A stretch of DNA of 9,837 bases. It comes from CALMEC01 sp031372145 (GTDB lineage Bacteria > Actinomycetota > Thermoleophilia > Miltoncostaeales > Miltoncostaeaceae). Position 1 is the first letter of the stretch. Each line of letters starts with the position of its first letter. This document shows, piece after piece, positions 1 through 4,589 of the stretch. The DNA is taken from positions 1 to 9,837 of the forward strand of contig JANMKR010000218.1 of NCBI GenBank assembly GCA_031372145.1, written 5' to 3'. Made by a program: the position numbers and the translations under genes. The notes under the pieces are model-generated. The model was not told where the DNA came from. It searched no databases and worked only from the letters and a program-made list of their open reading frames with translations.

Positions 1-1
1 T

Positions 2-724
2 GCCTGTGGAGTGGAACTGGGTTCCAGCCAGCACATGCAGCAAGTGGATGTCTGGACGAGTCATGAGGCACTCCTGCTCGACTACGAGGAGGCGCTGACG
101 CGTCAGGATTCGCTCACCGACGACTGGTACGACTGCTCGGCACACATGCTGTGGATCGGCGAGCGCAGCCGCCAGCTCGACGGGGCGCACGTGGCGTTTC
201 TGGCCGGCGTGCACAACCCGATCGGCCTCAAGGTCGGCCCCACCGCGCCGCCAGACCAGATCGTCGCGCTCTGCGATCGCCTCGACCCCGACCGCACACC
301 TGGGCGCTTGACGTTGATCCCCAGGATGGGGGCGGAGCGGGTGGGGGAGGTGTTGCCGTCGCTCATCCACGCGGTGCGCGATTCGGGCCATCCCGTGGTG
401 TGGGCATGCGACCCGATGCACGGCAACGGCATCGTCTCGAACGACGGCGTCAAGACCCGCAGCTTCGAGGCGATCATGTCCGAGCTGCGCACGTTCGTGG
501 CGGTGTGCCGCGAGGAGCGCGTCTGGCCGGGCGGCGTGCACCTGGAGTTCACCGGCGAGGACGTGACCGAGTGCATCGGCGGCAGCCACGCGGTCTTGGA
601 GGACGAGCTCGGCGTCCGCTACATGACCCTCTGCGACCCCCGTCTCAACGCCCGCCAATCCCTGGACCTCGCGTTCCAGATCTCAGAGCTTTTGCGCCAC
701 CAACCCGGGGCCACCGCGGTCTGA
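2..724 (+). CDS. aroG: Class II 3-deoxy-7-phosphoheptulonate (DAHP) synthase, 3' part only
   Basis: This enzyme condenses phosphoenolpyruvate with erythrose 4-phosphate in the first step of the shikimate pathway, in the cytoplasm. About 240 C-terminal residues are present, against roughly 450-460 for the family, so the 5' half lies outside the window. The GTG at base 11 is not the real start: the codons before it read Ala-Cys-Gly and continue family-like sequence (ACGV, then TSHEALLLDYEEALTR). Counting from base 11, GERSRQLDGAH is at about 50-60, RMGA at 105-108 and CDPMHGN at 133-139. The expected metal ligands are seen as His177 (GGVHLE), Glu187 (VTECIGG) and Asp209 (CDPRLN). It is the class II (plant/mycobacterial) type, unrelated in sequence to E. 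coli AroF/G/H, and it appears catalytically complete in this part. The gene symbol follows mycobacterial usage; the family assignment is firm. Confidence 0.95.
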   Translation, partial: ACGVELGSSQHMQQVDVWTSHEALLLDYEEALTRQDSLTDDWYDCSAHMLWIGERSRQLDGAHVAFLAGVHNPIGLKVGPTAPPDQIVALCDRLDPDRTPGRLTLIPRMGAERVGEVLPSLIHAVRDSGHPVVWACDPMHGNGIVSNDGVKTRSFEAIMSELRTFVAVCREERVWPGGVHLEFTGEDVTECIGGSHAVLEDELGVRYMTLCDPRLNARQSLDLAFQISELLRHQPGATAV

Positions 725-745
725 GAGGACAATCGGGCTCGCCGG

Positions 746-759
746 AGCGCCTCGGCGCT
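746..759 (+). terminator. Possible short hairpin terminator after the DAHP synthase gene
   Basis: AGCGC-CTCG-GCGCT forms a perfect 5-bp stem with a 4-base loop, 22 bases after the stop codon. No T-run follows, so this is only a candidate. A second hairpin (TGGGGC at 874-879 with GCCCCA at 889-894) lies further downstream. Confidence 0.25.
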
Positions 760-999
760 GCCAGGGGGAGCCGTCGTTCTGCGCCGCATGGCCGGGCGGC
801 CCCGACCGGGTGACCGATCGCCGATTGCACGGCCGCCGCATCCTTGGCTGAGCACGTGCGTGTCATGGCCGGGTGGGGCTGACGACCTGCCCCAGCTGCG
901 GTCGGCGGTCGACGTTGCCCCGACGGTGTATCACGCCGAGTTCACCTCGCTCTCTCGGTGACATGCCCACTGGTGTTTTGAACGCGTCCACGCCGCGAC

Positions 1000-1029
1000 G
1001 CAAGAGAATCGGGGGCTGTGACCACTAGA
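1000..1029 (+). promoter_or_regulatory. Copy 1 of the shared promoter-like element (GCAAGA...GGGG-N7-CACTAGA)
   Basis: GCAAGA at 1000-1005, AA at 1007-1008, GGGG at 1012-1015 and CACTAGA at 1023-1029. The same blocks at the same spacing occur at 2605-2634 and 4071-4100. It ends 13 bp before the ATG at 1043. No Shine-Dalgarno sequence lies between, which suggests transcription starts at or very near the ATG. If TAGA marks the -10 region, the transcript would begin at about 1037-1041. The sigma factor that reads it is unknown. Confidence 0.65.
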
Positions 1030-1042
1030 CCTTTGCCAACCC

Positions 1043-1915
1043 ATGTCGACCCAACCGCCAACCGACGCTTCGAGGGTCTCGACCGAGGGGTCGGGCCATG
1101 CGCGCGGCCGGATTGAGTTCGGACCTCCACCGGCGCTGGCCGACGCCCTGCGCGAGCCGATGCAGTTGCAGCGCGGCCTGTTCGCAAGCTCGCGTGATGC
1201 GCACCCTGAGCCCGACCCGCAGGAACGCCGCGCCGCAGCGTGTGGCCCATGCGAAATCGTCGTCGCGACATCGTTCCCGGCATTTTCGGAAGGGCTGGTG
1301 GGATGGCTCGAGGATGCGGCGGCGCAGTGGCGGGTGACCGCAACATGCGTGAGCGGCCCGGAGCTCTTGGCAGCGGTGACCGTGACGCCAACAGCCGTGA
1401 TCGTGGCGACGGATGAAATCGGGCCGCCGGACCTGTTCGGCGAGATCCGCGCACACGTTCCCGGGTCACGAATTTTGGTGTTGGCGTCGGTCCAGAGCCC
1501 GGCGGCCGAAGCCCTGCTCGTGCGAAGCGGTGTGAGCGCCGTGATCCCTGCCAGCTCGTCGCGGCGCGAGACGCTACGAAGCGTGATGGCGTTGTTGGGT
1601 GGCCAGGCGATCGTGAGTGCCGAGGCGCTGCGTTTGATCGTCGCCCCACCGTCAGAGCCGGGCCCGGCATTGACCGCCCGTCAACGGGAGGTGCTTGAAC
1701 TGCTCGCGCAGGGCCAGACCACATCGCAGATCGCCGAGCATCTCGTGGTCACCCCAAGCACCGTCAAGACCCATTTCAAGCAGATCGGGGAGCGGCTGGG
1801 GGTGCCCGGAGGCCAGCGCGGGTTGACGGCCAGCGCGCATTGCCTGCTCGAACACGGAGGAGTGGTCCACGGGGCGGGCCCGCAACCGGCCGGGGTCGTC
1901 TCCCAGACGATGTGA
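1043..1915 (+). CDS. LuxR/NarL-type transcription regulator with degenerate receiver domain
   Basis: This is a 290-residue DNA-binding regulator. The C-terminal LuxR/GerE helix-turn-helix spans about 207-270 (LTARQREVLELLAQGQ, then IAEHLVVTPSTVKTHFKQI). Residues 71-195 follow the response-regulator fold pattern but lack its key residues: the acidic pair of the first strand is Ala-Thr (EIVVATSFPAFSEGL, 71-85), the phospho-acceptor position in AVIVATDEIGPPD is Thr or Ala, and the usual Lys near GVSAVIP is absent. Phosphorylation control is therefore unlikely. Residues 1-68 are Pro/Arg-rich and probably disordered. I kept the ATG at 1043 because the 1000-1029 element sits just ahead of it; the lack of a ribosome-binding site fits a leaderless mRNA. 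No histidine kinase gene is next to it. Its 3' end overlaps a repeat that may be its own or another LuxR protein's operator. The HTH family is certain; the ligand and targets are unknown. Confidence 0.88.
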   Translation: MSTQPPTDASRVSTEGSGHARGRIEFGPPPALADALREPMQLQRGLFASSRDAHPEPDPQERRAAACGPCEIVVATSFPAFSEGLVGWLEDAAAQWRVTATCVSGPELLAAVTVTPTAVIVATDEIGPPDLFGEIRAHVPGSRILVLASVQSPAAEALLVRSGVSAVIPASSSRRETLRSVMALLGGQAIVSAEALRLIVAPPSEPGPALTARQREVLELLAQGQTTSQIAEHLVVTPSTVKTHFKQIGERLGVPGGQRGLTASAHCLLEHGGVVHGAGPQPAGVVSQTM

Positions 1916-1965
1916 GGTTCGTCTGCGAGACGATGGCGGGTGCGTCTGCGGGGTCTTAGATTTGC
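1897..1965. repeat. Three 23-bp-period repeats, two with palindrome CGTCT-N3-AGACG
   Basis: Units start at 1897, 1920 and 1943, exactly 23 bp apart. The first two read CGTCTCCCAGACGATG and CGTCTGCGAGACGATG and match at 17 of 23 positions over the whole unit. The third keeps only CGTCTGCG. In the first two units, CGTCT and AGACG are inverted around three bases, the form of a dimeric HTH site. Unit 1 overlaps the last codons of the LuxR-like gene, and units 2-3 lie upstream of the secreted protein gene. Most likely an operator array; small tandem hairpins acting in termination are the alternative. Confidence 0.55.
1957..1962 (+). promoter_or_regulatory. Possible -10 box (TAGATT) for the secreted protein gene
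   Basis: TAGATT fits the actinobacterial TANNNT pattern, but no good -35 box lies 16-18 bp upstream, as expected of an activator-dependent promoter. A start at about 1969 would leave a leader of about 48 bases containing the GGAGGA ribosome-binding site. The palindrome centres (1903 and 1926) would then lie near -66 and -43. Confidence 0.25.
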
Positions 1966-2016
1966 CGTCGGTTCGGCCGGACCTCCCTTGCCATTCGGAT
2001 CAACGGAGGACCCAAC

Positions 2017-2541
2017 ATGACGCACAAGATGACGCTTGCCCTGGCGGGCGCGATGGCTGCTGCCGCTATCACCCCGGTGCTCGCCACCGCAGCGACGCCG
2101 CAGGCGACGGATCTGCCGGCCACGGCGCAATACGGCTCGCTCGAGGTTCCGATGAACCTGGCGGTTGCGATGGGGCTCAGCTGCAACCTGACTCCCGCCG
2201 GAACATCCTGCTACAAGACCGAGGCCGAGGCGCTGGACGCACTCGCAGCGCCGGGAGGCATGGTCGCCGCGGCAGGTTGCACACCGGCGATGACCCTCTA
2301 CGACGGGGCGAGCTTCACTGGTGCGAGCGTGAACATCACGCAGCAGAGCGTTTGGGTGAATCTCAGCGCGTTCTCGTTCAGCAACCGGACATCGTCGTGG
2401 CGCACTGGTTGCGTCGGCGGGTACCTCGCCGACGGCACCGGTGGAGCAGGAACCCGCATTGGCTTGCCCGCAAACAGTTCGGACGGTTCCCTCGGGACCT
2501 TCAGCAACCTCGCCTCAAGCGCTCTTCGCTGCCCTTGCTAA
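2017..2541 (+). CDS. Secreted small cysteine-rich protein, beta/gamma-crystallin or I36-inhibitor-like
   Basis: This is a 174-residue exported protein. The start ATG has a strong ribosome-binding site, GGAGGA at 2005-2010, six bases upstream. Residues 1-26 form a Sec signal peptide (THK, then an Ala/Leu-rich core, with likely cleavage after VLATAA). Residues 92-128 (MTLYDGASFTG, then VNLSAFSFSNRTSSW) follow the Greek-key pattern of beta/gamma-crystallin and of peptidase inhibitor family I36 (Streptomyces metalloproteinase inhibitor type). The crystallin calcium motif (N/D)(N/D)xx(S/T)S is degenerate here, with Ser in first place (SNRTSS). Six cysteines (56, 65, 88, 132, 172, 174), the last two in a C-terminal CPC, suggest disulfides outside the cell. 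It sits alone between the LuxR-like gene with its repeat array and a strong hairpin, so it is probably monocistronic. Protease inhibition is possible but not shown; the fold assignment is moderate. Confidence 0.8.
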   Translation: MTHKMTLALAGAMAAAAITPVLATAATPQATDLPATAQYGSLEVPMNLAVAMGLSCNLTPAGTSCYKTEAEALDALAAPGGMVAAAGCTPAMTLYDGASFTGASVNITQQSVWVNLSAFSFSNRTSSWRTGCVGGYLADGTGGAGTRIGLPANSSDGSLGTFSNLASSALRCPC

Positions 2542-2551
2542 ACATCACGAT

Positions 2552-2586
2552 GTCTGCAGGGCGCGGGTAACTCCCGCCCTGCAGAC
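2552..2586 (+). terminator. Strong hairpin terminator after the secreted protein gene
   Basis: GTCTGCAGG (2552-2560) pairs perfectly with CCTGCAGAC (2578-2586), and GCGGG (2563-2567) pairs with CCCGC (2573-2577) around the loop TAACT. The only defect is a two-base bulge at 2561-2562. It begins 10 bases after the stop codon at 2539-2541. There is no T-tract, as is common in high-GC genomes. It separates this gene from the promoter-like element at 2605. Confidence 0.75.
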
Positions 2587-2604
2587 TTGGATGTGGATGA
2601 GGAT

Positions 2605-2634
2605 GCAAGAAAAGGAGGGGAGCAGTGCACTAGA
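2605..2634 (+). promoter_or_regulatory. Copy 2 of the shared promoter-like element, before the ECF sigma gene
   Basis: GCAAGA at 2605-2610, AA at 2612-2613, GGGG at 2617-2620 and CACTAGA at 2628-2634, with spacing identical to the copies at 1000 and 4071. It ends 24 bp before the ATG at 2659. Lying in front of a sigma factor gene, it suggests autoregulation. Its position argues against starting the sigma gene upstream of 2659, because the longer frame from 2587 would run straight through the element. Confidence 0.65.
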
Positions 2635-2658
2635 TACACGAAGTGCACGCACAAACGG

Positions 2659-3243
2659 ATGAACGAGGATCCCGCCACCCTTCTGGAGGCCTACCGGCAA
2701 GACGACTCCGCTGCGAGGCAGCGCCTCGCCGAACGAGCGCTTCGCATTGCGCTGCGCACCTCGATGGGCATGCTCCATGACAGGGAACTGGCAAGCGACG
2801 CCGCGCAAGATTCCGCAATCGAAGTGCTCCGCAGCGCGAAAACCGTCCGGGAACCCAATCATCTCGACGCGTGGATCCACCGCATCGCCGTACGCCACAC
2901 CATGCGCCTAATCCGTCGACAACGCAGCCGCACCGCCCACGAGACGCCACTCGCGGACCTCCCCGAGGTCCTTGAACCGCGAGCAGACGGGTCGCCGCAC
3001 GACGAGGTCAGTCGCCGCGAACTCGCCTCCACTCTCAACGACGCGATGGGCCTATTGCCCGCGAAGCAGAGAATGGCACTTGTGTTGCGGTACGTCCACG
3101 ATCTCTCACACGAGCAGATCGCCGAGGCAATGGGAATCAGGCCAGGCACAGCGAGCGCCCTCATCAGCCGCGGCACCGCGGCACTGCGCACCATGGACGC
3201 CCTCGAGCACCTCGCCCACGATGACCCAGGCGAGCAACGATGA
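2659..3243 (+). CDS. ECF-type RNA polymerase sigma factor (sigma-70 family)
   Basis: This 194-residue protein would direct core RNA polymerase to a dedicated promoter set. Region 2 spans about 8-90, with the helical SDAAQDSAIEVLRSA stretch (46-60) and LDAWIHRIAVRHTMRLIRRQR (69-89), typical of the -10-binding helix and its basic follow-on. Region 4 spans about 122-178, with LLPAKQRMALVLRYVHDLSHEQIAEAMGI and RPGTASALISRGTAAL as the -35-binding HTH. There is no region 3 and no extra C-terminal domain, and the length is standard for the class. The ATG at 2659 was chosen because the conserved element ends at 2634; TTG at 2587 is rejected. Its stop overlaps the next gene's start (ATGA at 3240-3243), which indicates translational coupling with the anti-sigma-like protein. 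It may recognise the element at 2605-2634 and its two sister copies (inference). Confidence 0.93.
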   Translation: MNEDPATLLEAYRQDDSAARQRLAERALRIALRTSMGMLHDRELASDAAQDSAIEVLRSAKTVREPNHLDAWIHRIAVRHTMRLIRRQRSRTAHETPLADLPEVLEPRADGSPHDEVSRRELASTLNDAMGLLPAKQRMALVLRYVHDLSHEQIAEAMGIRPGTASALISRGTAALRTMDALEHLAHDDPGEQR

Positions 3244-3983
3244 GCGACCACGACCGCTTCGACGAGTTTCTGCGCAGCGCACTCCACGACGCCCGCACCA
3301 CTGAACCCACCCAAGACGAGATCACCACTGCGGTGCGGGCGGCCCGCGGACCTGCACCCCGCAGACCACGCGGACGGCGCCTCGTCGCCGTCCTCGCCGG
3401 TTCCTTCGCGTTGGTGACAGGCACCGCGTTCGCCGTCCCGCAAACGCGACACGCACTGACCAACGGCTTCGGGACCCTCAAAGACTTCCTCACCAACCAA
3501 GGAGACCCGCCCGGCACCCCGATCCCGCCGGGCGAAGCCGACGGGCAACTCAATTGGTTCCGCGGGACCGACACCACGAACGGATCGATCATCGCCGAAA
3601 CCCAGGGCACCAGACTCGTCGCCTACCGCCAAACAACCACTGGGATGGCATGCCTCGCATACGGCACAGTCGCCTCCGTCTGCCGCCCAGACTCTGAATG
3701 GACGACCCTTCTCAGAGCGTCACCCGTTCAGCTCGCCGGCCCGCTCCCGGAATCGAACCCCATGGCACGACTCGCGCTGTTCGGTACCACCGCCGACAAC
3801 ATCAGCACGGTCACGATCCACTACGGCGACGGCACCACCGAGCACACCGACGGGATCGCACACGGCTTCGTGATCTTTGTTGACCCGCAGCGCCGACCCA
3901 CGACCCTCACGGCCCACGACCCATCCGGCTTCACCATCGCCACCCTCAACATCGCCCATCGGCAATGGAAATTCCACCGCTGA
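3240..3983 (+). CDS. Membrane-anchored anti-sigma-factor-like protein
   Basis: This is a 247-residue protein overlapping the sigma gene by 4 bases. Residues 1-47 are a soluble N-terminal region (DRFDEFLRSALHDARTTEP, then an Arg/Pro-rich stretch 36-47), expected inside the cell. Residues 48-66 (RLVAVLAGSFALVTGTAFAV) are one membrane span, and 67-247 form an outer domain. There is no HxxxCxxC zinc motif, so it is not a classical ZAS anti-sigma factor. The outer domain has a cysteine pair (138, 148), then a beta-rich segment LALFGTTADNISTVTIHYGDG (178-198) and GFVIFVDP (209-216), resembling the outer part of the protein at 6299-6997. By position and topology it should sequester the ECF sigma factor until an outside signal arrives. 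The function is inferred from context; the stimulus is unknown. Confidence 0.78.
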   Translation: MSDHDRFDEFLRSALHDARTTEPTQDEITTAVRAARGPAPRRPRGRRLVAVLAGSFALVTGTAFAVPQTRHALTNGFGTLKDFLTNQGDPPGTPIPPGEADGQLNWFRGTDTTNGSIIAETQGTRLVAYRQTTTGMACLAYGTVASVCRPDSEWTTLLRASPVQLAGPLPESNPMARLALFGTTADNISTVTIHYGDGTTEHTDGIAHGFVIFVDPQRRPTTLTAHDPSGFTIATLNIAHRQWKFHR

Positions 3984-4012
3984 CCGGGCGGAGAGGCGAC
4001 GACATGGTGTTC

Positions 4013-4032
4013 GGTGCCGCAGGCGGGGCGCC
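4013..4032 (+). terminator. Weak candidate terminator after the sigma/anti-sigma pair
   Basis: GGTGCC (4013-4018) can pair with GGCGCC (4027-4032) through one G-T wobble around an 8-base loop, 30 bases after the stop at 3983. There is no T-tract. Confidence 0.25.
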
Positions 4033-4070
4033 ATGCGATCTACGCGTCGACCAGCTTGCAACACCGCAAT

Positions 4071-4100
4071 GCAAGAAAATCAGGGGCCGACGCCACTAGA
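4071..4100 (+). promoter_or_regulatory. Copy 3 of the shared promoter-like element, before the small LuxR gene
   Basis: GCAAGA at 4071-4076, AA at 4078-4079, GGGG at 4083-4086 and CACTAGA at 4094-4100. It matches copy 1 at 24 of 30 positions and copy 2 at 22 of 30. Only 7 bp (GCTGTAG) separate it from the ATG at 4108, too little room for a ribosome-binding site, so the mRNA is probably leaderless. Confidence 0.65.
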
Positions 4101-4107
4101 GCTGTAG

Positions 4108-4398
4108 ATGATCACGCAGGAACTCATGCACGTGGTGAGCGCAGCCATGGCTCAACCCGAGCCCACGCAGCCACTCACGGCGCGTGAAGCAGAGATTCTG
4201 ATGAAAGTCGCCCTCGGTCACTCGGCGCCCCAGATCGCACGCGAACTGTGGATCTCGACCGCGACGGTCAAGGCACATCTGGCCAACATCTACAAGAAGC
4301 TCAGTGTCCCTGATCGAGCGGCAGCCGTCGCGGAGGCCCTCCTTCAGGGACTCATCTCGGCCTCTGAGCTCCGCACCGCCCTCGACGAGGCACGATAA
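4108..4398 (+). CDS. Stand-alone LuxR/GerE-type HTH transcription regulator
   Basis: This 96-residue protein consists almost only of the DNA-binding domain. The HTH runs from about residue 22 to 80 (LTAREAEILMKVALGHSAPQIARELWIS, then TATVKAHLANIYKKLSVPDRAAAVAEAL) and keeps the classical LuxR pattern. There is no receiver or ligand-binding domain, as in GerE-like regulators, so activity is probably set by its amount or by partner proteins. It lacks a Shine-Dalgarno sequence and starts 7 bp after the conserved element, consistent with leaderless translation. The next gene starts about 190 bp downstream, with a perfect 15-bp palindrome between them. Targets are unknown; the palindrome and the 1897-1965 repeats are candidates. 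Confidence 0.88.
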   Translation: MITQELMHVVSAAMAQPEPTQPLTAREAEILMKVALGHSAPQIARELWISTATVKAHLANIYKKLSVPDRAAAVAEALLQGLISASELRTALDEAR

Positions 4399-4401
4399 GC
4401 C

Positions 4402-4416
4402 GACCTCGGTGAGGTC
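4402..4416. promoter_or_regulatory. Perfect N3-centred palindrome GACCTC-GGT-GAGGTC
   Basis: Two exact 6-base arms are inverted around three bases, starting 4 bases after the stop codon of the small LuxR gene. The geometry matches the CGTCT-N3-AGACG sites at 1897-1932. It may be an operator for the downstream HD-GYP gene or a tight hairpin terminator; without a T-tract I favour the operator. Confidence 0.4.
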
Positions 4417-4579
4417 ACGCGTCGCCGGGGCGCCTCCAACGATCGTCTCGTTGACGGACAAAGATCATCCGATCGGCTAGTCCCCGCCTCCGGTGCCAAA
4501 GCCGATACAAGGGATATCGAATCAGGGGTCGCGTGACGCATTTCGTGAGCGGTCGCGCGTCAGCGGTACATCGGTCCGG

Positions 4580-4584
4580 GGAGG
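4580..4584 (+). promoter_or_regulatory. Ribosome-binding site that favours GTG 4590 as the HD-GYP start
   Basis: GGAGG sits 5 bases before the GTG at 4590. The frame is open further up to a GTG at 4533, preceded only by AGGGG at 4524-4528, and an internal ATG at 4623 has no properly spaced site. Confidence 0.5.
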
Positions 4585-4589
4585 GCAGA

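Larger units (their letters stand above)
725..1042. other. Non-coding gap between aroG and the first LuxR-like gene
   Basis: No reading frame here resembles a protein family, and I see no tRNA or riboswitch signature. It holds two weak hairpins (746-759 and 874-894), a short inverted repeat (TCACC at 942-946 with GGTGA at 957-961) and, at its right end, a conserved 30-bp promoter-like element (1000-1029) listed separately. Confidence 0.6.

Noticed and set aside
980..1040. c-di-GMP (GEMM-I) riboswitch, suggested by GACGCAAGA and CACTAGA near a c-di-GMP-type gene
   Set aside because: The required upstream GGCAAACC block and paired stems are absent in all three copies, and the leader would be too short; a promoter explains the fixed spacing better.
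942..1724. Long minus-strand open frames opposite the LuxR-like gene and similar ones elsewhere
   Set aside because: They are Arg/Pro/Ala-rich antisense shadows typical of high-GC DNA, without motifs or start signals.
2587..2658. Earlier start (TTG 2587) for the sigma factor
   Set aside because: It would translate through the conserved element at 2605-2634, adds residues unlike the family and has no ribosome-binding site.
942..4054. Wider homology of the upstream regions of copies 1 and 3 (GACATG, GGTGTT and ACGCGTC in the same order)
   Set aside because: The spacings differ by different amounts and the words are short and common in high-GC DNA; copy 2 lacks them.
4451..4484. Sigma-70 promoter from TTGACG (4451-4456) for the HD-GYP gene
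   Set aside because: No acceptable -10 box at 16-19 bp; the nearest TAGTCC is 22 bp away.
4501..4508. FliA-type -10 box GCCGATAC
   Set aside because: No TAAA-like -35 box 15 bp upstream, and no flagellar context.
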